A stretch of 28,809 bases of DNA from the NCBI GenBank assembly GCA_965120355.1, contig CBCPMX010000077.1, positions 1-28,809 of the forward strand, written 5' to 3'. The first letter of the stretch is position 1. Each line of letters opens with the position of its first letter. Below, piece by piece: positions 15,899-22,320 of this stretch. The notes under the pieces are model-generated. The model worked only from the letters and a program-made list of their open reading frames with translations, was not told the DNA's origin and made no database searches. This DNA is from CBCPMX01 sp965120355 (GTDB taxonomy: Bacteria; Bacillota; Clostridia; Oscillospirales; Oscillospiraceae). The position numbers and the translations under genes were made by a program.

Positions 15899-15947
15899 TG
15901 TCCTCACCCCTTCTTCTTTTCTCCGATACTTTCGTCCGCATCACGCG

Positions 15948-15964
15948 GCGAACGCTGCGTTCGC
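15948..15964 (-). other. Hairpin between glnA and the ANTAR gene
   Basis: GCGAACGC and GCGTTCGC form a perfect inverted repeat around a single base, so a 7-bp stem with a 3-base loop in RNA, 17 bases after the glnA stop. No T run follows. It may stabilise the glnA message end or lower expression of the downstream regulator without stopping transcription. Confidence 0.45.
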
Positions 15965-15981
15965 ACCGGGCGAAGGGGCTG

Positions 15982-17313
15982 TCAATACCGAACCAGATAA
16001 CGGTCCAACTCCCACTGACTGACGCTGGTGCGGTAGGCGTCCCATTCCCGCTCCTTGCCTTCGATATAGCTTGCAGTAACATGTGGGCCCAGCGCTTCCA
16101 ACACCACAGAATCCTGTTTCATGCATTCCAGGGCCTCTTTCAGACTGCCGGGCAGACTCTCGATGCCCCTGGCAGCGCGGGTGGCGTCGTCCATGGCAAA
16201 GATGTTTTCGGTGATTTCTGCCGGCGCCTCCAAGCCTTTTTTGATGCCGTCCAGGCCAGCGGCCAGGCACACAGCCAGCGCCAGATAGGGGTTGCAGCTG
16301 GGATCCGGGCAGCGCAGCTCTACACGGGTAGAATTGCCGCGGGCAGAGGGGATCCGGATCAGAGCGCTTCTGTTGGAAGCGGACCAGGCCAGATAACAGG
16401 GCGCCTCGTAACCGGGCACCAGACGCTTATAGGAGTTGACCAACGGATTTGTGACGGCCACCATGCCCTTAATATGGGCGAGAATGCCGGCAATGAAGTG
16501 ATACGCCGTATCAGACAGGCCATGAAGCCCGTTGGGATCTGCGAAAGCATTCTTACCATCCTTAAACAGGGACATATTGACGTGCATCCCGGAGCCGTTG
16601 ATGCCAAAAATGGGCTTCGGCATAAAGGTGGCGTGGAGACCGTACCGCTGGGCATAGGTCTTGACCGTCAGCTCAAAGGTCATAATATTGTCGGCAGCCG
16701 TCAGTGCGTCGGCATATTTAAAATCAATTTCGTGCTGGCCTTCCGCCACCTCGTGATGACTGGCCTCAATCTCAAATCCCATATCCTCCAGGGCCAGGCA
16801 AATGTCGCGGCGGACCGTCTCTCCATGGTCAATGGGATTCAGGTCAAAATACCCGCCCTCGTCATTGGTGACCGTGGTGGGCTGTCCGTCTTCGTCGGTC
16901 TGGAACAGGAAGAACTCGCACTCTGGGCCAACATTGAAGGCATAGCCCATGTCGGCGGCTTCGGCCAGCACCCGCTTCAGGGTACCGCGGGGATCGCCGA
17001 TGAACGGTGTGCCGTCGGGATTATAAACCGAGCAGATCAGCCGGGCAACCTTTCCCTGCTGAGGGCGCCAGGGAAACACTACAAACGTATCCAGATCAGG
17101 ATACAGATACTGATCCGACTCATTGATGCGGACAAACCCCTCGATGGAACTGCCGTCAATCATAATCTGATTGTCCAGCGCCTTTTCGATCTGGGACGCC
17201 GTAATCGCCACGTTTTTCAGCATACCAAACACATCGGTGAACTGCAGCCGGATAAACTTAATGTCATCCTCCCGTACCATACGGATGATGTCCTGTTTTG
17301 TGTACTTCGCCAT
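15982..17313 (-). CDS. glnA: Glutamine synthetase, type I
   Basis: ATP-dependent condensation of glutamate and ammonia to glutamine, a dodecameric cytoplasmic enzyme. At 443 residues without the long insertions of the adenylylated form it fits the Gram-positive GSI-alpha type. Visible signatures are IMIDGSSIEGFVRINESD (with the Arg that in Bacillus mediates feedback inhibition), the metal/glutamate-site GPECEFFLF, the ammonia-flap region NSYKRLVPGYEAP and the ATP/phosphate-site NRSALIRIPSARG. The start is ATG 17313 behind GAGAGGAG at 8 bases; the more upstream open frame is leader sequence. It has a consensus promoter at 17405-17433 and a structured leader. The ANTAR gene follows in the same direction. 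Confidence 0.97.
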   Translation of the reverse strand: MAKYTKQDIIRMVREDDIKFIRLQFTDVFGMLKNVAITASQIEKALDNQIMIDGSSIEGFVRINESDQYLYPDLDTFVVFPWRPQQGKVARLICSVYNPDGTPFIGDPRGTLKRVLAEAADMGYAFNVGPECEFFLFQTDEDGQPTTVTNDEGGYFDLNPIDHGETVRRDICLALEDMGFEIEASHHEVAEGQHEIDFKYADALTAADNIMTFELTVKTYAQRYGLHATFMPKPIFGINGSGMHVNMSLFKDGKNAFADPNGLHGLSDTAYHFIAGILAHIKGMVAVTNPLVNSYKRLVPGYEAPCYLAWSASNRSALIRIPSARGNSTRVELRCPDPSCNPYLALAVCLAAGLDGIKKGLEAPAEITENIFAMDDATRAARGIESLPGSLKEALECMKQDSVVLEALGPHVTASYIEGKEREWDAYRTSVSQWELDRYLVRY

Positions 17314-17342
17314 AATGGGATCTCCTCTCAAACACAAAAATT

Positions 17343-17390
17343 CATGCAGGGAAAATATAGAAAGACGTCCCGCATGCACGAGACGCCTTT
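17343..17390 (-). promoter_or_regulatory. Structured glnA leader with competing hairpins
   Basis: On the minus strand, arms 17379-17390 and 17361-17372 form a 12-bp stem (two G-U pairs, loop TGCATG), followed by CTATATTTTCC, a weak T run. A second pairing, CATGC-GGG (17376-17369) with CCC-T-GCATG (17351-17343), uses part of the first stem and excludes it. This suggests a two-state leader, but neither loop has the ANTAR A1/G4 pattern. Confidence 0.45.
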
Positions 17391-17404
17391 GTCTGACTGG
17401 TGCC

Positions 17405-17433
17405 ATTATAGTCTTGCACTGGCAAATTGTCAA
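17405..17433 (-). promoter_or_regulatory. glnA promoter, full consensus
   Basis: On the minus strand TTGACA (17433-17428), exactly 17 bp, then TATAAT (17410-17405). This is a perfect sigma-A-type promoter, expected to be strong, 92 bases before the glnA start. Confidence 0.85.
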
Positions 17434-17521
17434 CACGTTTTTGAAGGATAAAATTTTTTTGATTCATTCTGACGAGATTTCCCCGTTTATAGTGAGTTTT
17501 TTCGTCAATATTTGCAAGCCG

Positions 17522-18940
17522 TCACTTCTGCGATTCAATTTTGTTTTTTTCCCGCTGCACATCCAGCGGATAGCTGTCTGTGAAACAGCCCTTGCAAAAA
17601 CCACCGCGGCAGTTGGGCGCGATGTCTTCCAGATTCTCCAGGCTCAAATATTCCAGCGTATCTGCGCCAATTTTCCTGCAAATTTCGTCCACTGTATACT
17701 GGCAGGCCAGCAGCTGGTCCTTATCCGGCACGTCGGTGCCGAAGTAGCACGGCGCGATAAACGGCGGCGCGGAAATGCGCACATGGATTTCTTTCGCGCC
17801 CGCCTCCCGCAGCAGACGAATCGTGGTGCTGCTGGTGGTGCCGCGAACGATGGAGTCGTCCAAAACGACCACTCGCTTTCCCTGAACAGCATTGCGCAAA
17901 GCACTGAGTTTGACTCGCACTGCCATTTCACGGCTGCGCTGATCAGGCTTGATGAAGGTCCGGCCTACATAGCGGTTGCGGACAAACCCCTGTCCATAGG
18001 GGATCCCGGACTCCATGGCGTAGCCCATGGCGGCATCCACGCCGGAGTCCGGTACACCAAACACCAGATCTGCCTCCACCGGCTTCTGCCGGGCCAGCAG
18101 GCGGCCCGCCCGAATGCGGGCGTCATGGACACACTGTCCGTCAATGACACTGTCGGAGCGTGCAAAGTAAATATATTCAAAGATACACAGATGATGCATT
18201 CCCCGGCAGTTGTCCCGGATGGAACGGATCTGACCGTTTTCCACCACAATAACCTCCCCCGGCTCCACATCCCGGATCAGCTCCGCACCCACGCTCTCCA
18301 GCGCGCAGCTCTCGGATGCAAACAGAATCGCATCTCCCCGCCGCCCCATGCACAGCGGGCGGAACCCCCAGGGGTCACGGGCTGCCATGAGCTTTCTCGC
18401 GCTCATGACCACCAGGCTGAAAGAACCCACCAGCTTCCGCATGGCCCGTACCAGAGCCTCTTCTACAGAGCCGCACTGCAGCCGCTCCCGCGCAATAGAA
18501 TACGCAATGACCTCTGTATCGGCAGTCGTCTGGAAAATGCCGCCGGACAATTCATACTCCCGGCGCAGCCGGTCCGTGTTGACCAGATTGCCGTTGTGGG
18601 CTAGGGCAAGCTGGTTTTTGACATATTTCAATGTCATGGGCTGGGCATTGAGAACCTCGCTGCCGCCAGTGGTGGAGTAGCGGACGTGTCCGATTGCCAT
18701 CGTACCGCCCAATCGATCCAGCGTCTGCTGGTCAAACACGTCGCCCACCAACCCCATATTTTTGTAGCAGGTAATATCCCGGTTGGTATTGGCTGCAATG
18801 CCGCAGCTCTCCTGTCCGCGGTGTTGGAGGGCATACAGACCATAGTACACCTGACGGGCACAGTCTCCCTCCGGATCCCAGATCCCAAATACGCCGCACT
18901 CCTCGTGCAGGCCGCCGGGATAATCGCGTTCCTGTTCCAT
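17522..18940 (-). CDS. purF: Amidophosphoribosyltransferase (PurF)
   Basis: First committed step of purine synthesis: PRPP + glutamine to phosphoribosylamine. The 472-residue protein has an N-terminal class II glutaminase domain whose nucleophile is Cys15 (LHEECGVFGI) after a 14-residue propeptide, and a phosphoribosyltransferase domain with the PRPP motif VVVLDDSIVRGTTSST. C-terminal RGGFCKGCFTDSYP and an earlier HHLCIFEYIYFARSD fit the cysteines of the Bacillus-type [4Fe-4S], oxygen-sensitive form. ATG 18940 follows GGAGGAACCGC. The frame stays open 53 codons further upstream, but that stretch is the promoter and a folded leader. No other purine gene is in the window; the neighbours are rnc upstream and glnA downstream. 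Confidence 0.96.
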   Translation of the reverse strand: MEQERDYPGGLHEECGVFGIWDPEGDCARQVYYGLYALQHRGQESCGIAANTNRDITCYKNMGLVGDVFDQQTLDRLGGTMAIGHVRYSTTGGSEVLNAQPMTLKYVKNQLALAHNGNLVNTDRLRREYELSGGIFQTTADTEVIAYSIARERLQCGSVEEALVRAMRKLVGSFSLVVMSARKLMAARDPWGFRPLCMGRRGDAILFASESCALESVGAELIRDVEPGEVIVVENGQIRSIRDNCRGMHHLCIFEYIYFARSDSVIDGQCVHDARIRAGRLLARQKPVEADLVFGVPDSGVDAAMGYAMESGIPYGQGFVRNRYVGRTFIKPDQRSREMAVRVKLSALRNAVQGKRVVVLDDSIVRGTTSSTTIRLLREAGAKEIHVRISAPPFIAPCYFGTDVPDKDQLLACQYTVDEICRKIGADTLEYLSLENLEDIAPNCRGGFCKGCFTDSYPLDVQREKNKIESQK

Positions 18941-18956
18941 TGCGGTTCCTCCGTAA

Positions 18957-19042
18957 ATACAAAAACGCTGATAGAAACGCAGACGGCAATTTGGGGAGCA
19001 GTTCCCGCATTCCGGCCGTCTTTGACCTTTTTCTATCAGCAT
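18957..19042 (-). promoter_or_regulatory. purF leader RNA with terminator (attenuator)
   Basis: On the minus strand, the arm 19042-19030 pairs with 18977-18965 (13 bp, one G-U). Nested inside, 19021-19015 pairs with 18987-18981 (AGACGGC/GCCGTCT, 7 bp), and within that GGGA/TCCC can close a small loop. The outer stem ends directly in TTTTTGTATTT, about 20 bases before the purF start. With transcription starting near 19048, the whole leader is this element. It does not match purine, ZTP, PRPP or THF riboswitch consensus patterns as I know them. Confidence 0.65.
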
Positions 19043-19054
19043 ATGATTTTCTTC

Positions 19055-19083
19055 ATCATAGCACACCGCCCCACAGATTGCAA
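19055..19083 (-). promoter_or_regulatory. purF promoter
   Basis: On the minus strand TTGCAA (19083-19078), a 17-bp spacer and TATGAT (19060-19055). It lies between the rnc terminator and the purF leader element. The remaining sequence of the 18941-19279 gap (about 19084-19215) shows nothing else I can support. Confidence 0.65.
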
Positions 19084-19215
19084 GGCCATGGTTATCCAAT
19101 CTTCCCGAAGAAACCAGGGGCTATGATTATGAAAAATTCACAGCACCGCTCGCGGATCCCATGTGTTTCCAGCATTGGCCGCGGCGGCCTCGCCCGCCTC
19201 CGCAAAACAGACGTC

Positions 19216-19256
19216 AAAAAACAAGGGGTGTTGCAGAGCGTGCTGCAACACCCCTT
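19216..19256 (-). terminator. Strong terminator after rnc
   Basis: A perfect 14-bp stem (19243-19256 with 19223-19236, six-base loop) followed on the minus strand by GTTTTTTGAC. It lies 23 bases after the rnc stop and closes the long operon that starts near 27730. Confidence 0.92.
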
Positions 19257-19279
19257 CCGGCAATACGTCCGGCACGCTT

Positions 19280-19966
19280 TTACAGTTCTTCCGGGAACAG
19301 CGCCGCAATAGCGGCCTCGGCGGCAGCCTGTTCGGCGCGCTTCTTGCTGCGGCCTGTGCCGCGGCCCACTTCCTGGCCATTGAGCCGTACAGCCACGGAA
19401 AATGTCTTGTCATGATCGGGCCCGCTCTGGGAGAGCAGTTTGTAGGATAAATGCTGATCCTTTTCCCGCTGTACCAATTCCTGCAGCTGCGTCTTAAAGT
19501 CCTGATTCCGCGGTTTAAAGCTGTGGACATCCTGCAGCAGAAGCCGGTCCACAATCCCTTTGGCCGCCGCAAAGCCGCCGTCCAGGTACGCCGCCGCCAG
19601 CACAGATTCCACTGCGTCCGCGATAATGCTGGGGCGGTTCCGGCCGCCGGCGTGTTCTTCGCCGTTTCCCATGCGCAGATAGCCGCCCAGGTCAATCCGC
19701 TCGGCAATTTGCGCCAAGCTCTTTTCACAAACCAGCTCCGCCCGGAAGCGCGTCAGCTCTCCCTCGGGCCGTTCGGGGAAATTGCGATACAAAAACTCCG
19801 CCACCACAAAACCCAAAATGCTGTCCCCCAGAAATTCCAGGCGCTCATTGCTGGTCTGGCCCTCCTGCCGGTTTTCATTGGCATAGGAACTGTGGGTCAG
19901 CGCATTTTCCAGCAGGGACTTGTCTTCAAACGTATACCCCAGGGCTTCTTCCAATCGGCTCAGCAT
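19280..19966 (-). CDS. rnc: Ribonuclease III
   Basis: Double-strand-specific endoribonuclease that matures rRNA and processes structured mRNAs. The 228-residue protein has the RNase III catalytic domain (signature NERLEFLGDSILGFV near 40-54, second acidic motif DAVESVLAAAYLDGG) and a C-terminal dsRNA-binding domain (from about 155: KTQLQELVQ to KKRAEQAAAEAAI). The ATG at 19966 overlaps the end of plsX by 7 bases, and its ribosome site AAAGGAG lies inside plsX. The operon terminator follows. In many Firmicutes acpP sits between plsX/fab genes and rnc; here it is absent. Confidence 0.96.
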   Translation of the reverse strand: MLSRLEEALGYTFEDKSLLENALTHSSYANENRQEGQTSNERLEFLGDSILGFVVAEFLYRNFPERPEGELTRFRAELVCEKSLAQIAERIDLGGYLRMGNGEEHAGGRNRPSIIADAVESVLAAAYLDGGFAAAKGIVDRLLLQDVHSFKPRNQDFKTQLQELVQREKDQHLSYKLLSQSGPDHDKTFSVAVRLNGQEVGRGTGRSKKRAEQAAAEAAIAALFPEEL

Positions 19967-20994
19967 GATGCCTGCTCCTTTGTCAGCTTCATTTTGTCAA
20001 TGTTGCGTGCAATCTCTCCCGCCACATCGGACTTCACAGCCTCCATGGCCTGCCGGACGGCATTTTTGATCGCCAACGCATCTGAGGAGCCATGGGCTTT
20101 CACCACCGGTTTACACAATCCCAGCAGCACCGTACCGCCGGTTTCCCGATAGTCCAGCAACTTTTTAAAGTCCTTGATGCCGTCGGATACCAGCAACGCG
20201 GCCAACTTGGTCTTGGCGCTCTTTTTAAACATGTCCTTCATCACGCCGGCCAGGAACATCGCCGTTCCCTCAATGCCCTTCAGCAGCACATTGCCGGAAA
20301 AGCCGTCTGCTACCACCACATCCGCGCCGCCCAGTGGGACGTTCCGCGCCTCAATGTTGCCGGTGAAGTGGATGTCGCCCATCTCATCAGCCCGTTTCAG
20401 CAGGGCGTATGCCTCTTTTTGCAGGTCTCTGCCTTTGGTGTCTTCCTCGCCGATGTTCAAAAGCGCCACCCGGGGATTCTGCCGGCCCAGAGCCTTTTCC
20501 GCATAGAAGCTGCCCATGTAGGCAAACTGGAGCAAAAATTCCGGCGTACATTCGGCATTGGCGCCGCAGTCAATCAGCAGTGCGCCGCCGTTCGCCGTCG
20601 GGATCATGGGACTCATCGCTGCCCGGCGAATGCCCCGCACCCGCTTGACCACCAGTGTGGCGGCAGTCAGCAGCGCACCGGTGCTGCCAGCGGACACCAT
20701 GGCGTCGCCGCTGCCGTCTGCCAACAGCTGCAGGCCCGTGACCATAGAGGAATTTTTTTTCTTCTTCACCACAGTGGTGGGGTCGTCGTGCATATCCACC
20801 ACTTCATCTGCGTTGGCGATCTCCATTCCCTTTGGGAGTGTGTCCATGCCGTTGTTCTTCAGGCTTTCCAGAATGGCCTCTCCGCGGCCAACCAGCAGGA
20901 TCTCCGCGCCGTATTCTGCGGCAGCCTGCGCCGCACCCAGCACAATCTGGTCGGGCGCGTGATCACCGCCCATGGCGTCCACAATGATTTTCAT
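19960..20994 (-). CDS. plsX: Phosphate acyltransferase PlsX
   Basis: Makes acyl-phosphate from acyl-ACP and phosphate, the acyl donor used by PlsY in phospholipid synthesis; a peripheral membrane/cytoplasmic enzyme. The 344-residue protein starts with the family's MKIIVDAMGGDHAPD and contains ALLTAATLVVKRVRGI, LIDCGANAECTPEFL and VADGFSGNVLLKG, all typical of PlsX. The ATG at 20994 has AGAGG 7 bases before it; a TTG two codons upstream is less likely. It starts 15 bases after the trmFO stop and overlaps rnc. Confidence 0.96.
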   Translation of the reverse strand: MKIIVDAMGGDHAPDQIVLGAAQAAAEYGAEILLVGRGEAILESLKNNGMDTLPKGMEIANADEVVDMHDDPTTVVKKKKNSSMVTGLQLLADGSGDAMVSAGSTGALLTAATLVVKRVRGIRRAAMSPMIPTANGGALLIDCGANAECTPEFLLQFAYMGSFYAEKALGRQNPRVALLNIGEEDTKGRDLQKEAYALLKRADEMGDIHFTGNIEARNVPLGGADVVVADGFSGNVLLKGIEGTAMFLAGVMKDMFKKSAKTKLAALLVSDGIKDFKKLLDYRETGGTVLLGLCKPVVKAHGSSDALAIKNAVRQAMEAVKSDVAGEIARNIDKMKLTKEQASC

Positions 20995-21009
20995 GCTCAA
21001 ACCTCTTTC

Positions 21010-22320
21010 CTACAGTCCCTGGGCCACCATCTGGTCGATGATGGCCAGGGCGCGTTTTGAAAGCTCCAGATTTTTCGCCGCCTTGCCCTTGACCCGGTAT
21101 CCAAGGGGCGTCAAAATGCCGAAATTCACGTTCATGGGCTGGAACGGCCCCACTGCGCCACCGGAGATGTACCACCCCAATGCACCTGTGGCCGTCTCCT
21201 GCGGAAAGTCTGGCGGCTCTCTGCCCGCGGCCGCCGCAGCCATGGCCAGCCCCGCCACCAGCCCGGAGGCAGTGGATTCCACATATCCCTCCACGCCGGT
21301 CATCTGTCCGGCAAAGGCCACACGCGGGTTCCGCCGGTCTCGATACCAGCGGTCCAGCAGCTTGGGCGAGTTGAGAAAGGTGTTGCGGTGCATGACGCCG
21401 TAGCGCTCAAACACGGCATTTTCCAGGCCCGGGATCATGGAGAACACCCGTTTTTGCTCCGGCCAGCGCAAGTGGGTCTGGAACCCCACCAGATTGTAGG
21501 TAGTTCCCTGGGCATTGTCCTTGCGCAGCTGCACCACGGCAAATGGCTCCCGTCCTGTCCTCGGATCCGACAGGCCCACCGGTTTCATAGGGCCGTAACG
21601 CAGTGTGTCAAACCCCCGGCGGGCCATGACCTCCACAGGCATACAGCCCTCAAAAACCCTTCCGTCCTCAAACCCGTGAACCGGCGCTTCCTCGGCAGTC
21701 GCCAGCGCCTCCACAAAGGCTGTATATTGCTCCCGGTCCATGGCGCAGTTGATGTAGTCGGCAGTTCCCCGGTCATAGCGGGAGGCAAACCACGCCTTGT
21801 CCATGTCAATGGACTCAAAGTTCACCAGCGGCGCCGCCGCATCAAAGAAATTCAGATACTCCGCATCGCCAAAATAGTGCCGGATCTGCTCTGCCAGCGC
21901 GTCAGAGGTCAACGGCCCGGAGGCCACGATTACCAGCCCCTCGGCAGGGATCTCCGTAACCTCACCGGGAAGTACCGTAATATTGGGATGCCTTCGAATC
22001 TGTTCCGTGACCATGCCGGAAAACCCAAACCGATCCACCGCCAGCGCACCGCCCGCCTCCACGCGAGTGGCGTCGGCACAGCGGAGGATCAGACTGTCCA
22101 TGCGGCGCAGCTCCTCTTTCAGCAGCCCCACCGCGTTGTGCAGGGCGTCGCCCCGCAGGGAGTTCGAGCAGACCAATTCCGCAAAATCAGCGCTGTGATG
22201 GGCAGGGGTCATTTTCTCCGGCTTCATTTCACACAGGCGGACCGAAACGCCCCGCTTGGCCAGCTGCCATGCGGCCTCACAGCCCGCAAGGCCCGCGCCA
22301 ATAACGGTTACTTCAGACAT
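21010..22320 (-). CDS. trmFO: Folate/FAD-dependent tRNA m5U54 methyltransferase
   Basis: Methylates U54 of the tRNA T-loop using methylenetetrahydrofolate as carbon donor and FAD, replacing SAM-dependent TrmA. The 436-residue protein has the N-terminal FAD motif VIGAGLAGCEAAWQLAKRG, the GidA-like stretch FAELVCSNSLRGD with its cysteine, and ends in the family pattern NVNFGILTPLGYRVKGK. The ATG at 22320 overlaps the topA stop by 8 bases, and GGAGGAGG precedes it. The dprA-topA-trmFO order is a classical Gram-positive arrangement. Confidence 0.97.
   Translation of the reverse strand: MSEVTVIGAGLAGCEAAWQLAKRGVSVRLCEMKPEKMTPAHHSADFAELVCSNSLRGDALHNAVGLLKEELRRMDSLILRCADATRVEAGGALAVDRFGFSGMVTEQIRRHPNITVLPGEVTEIPAEGLVIVASGPLTSDALAEQIRHYFGDAEYLNFFDAAAPLVNFESIDMDKAWFASRYDRGTADYINCAMDREQYTAFVEALATAEEAPVHGFEDGRVFEGCMPVEVMARRGFDTLRYGPMKPVGLSDPRTGREPFAVVQLRKDNAQGTTYNLVGFQTHLRWPEQKRVFSMIPGLENAVFERYGVMHRNTFLNSPKLLDRWYRDRRNPRVAFAGQMTGVEGYVESTASGLVAGLAMAAAAAGREPPDFPQETATGALGWYISGGAVGPFQPMNVNFGILTPLGYRVKGKAAKNLELSKRALAIIDQMVAQGL

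Noticed and set aside
18941..19099. N-terminal extension of purF with a CxxC-like ECGNCSPNC segment
   Set aside because: It is the promoter and folded leader; the amidotransferase must start just before its nucleophilic cysteine, and 18940 has the ribosome site.
19223..19256. Hexaloop AGCGTG with A1/G4 as an ANTAR target
   Set aside because: The pattern exists only on the plus strand, while the hairpin is the minus-strand rnc terminator, where the loop reads CACGCT.
19138..19728. Minus-strand frame of 196 codons across rnc and its terminator
   Set aside because: Shadow frame of rnc that reads through the terminator stem; arginine/alanine-rich with no protein features.
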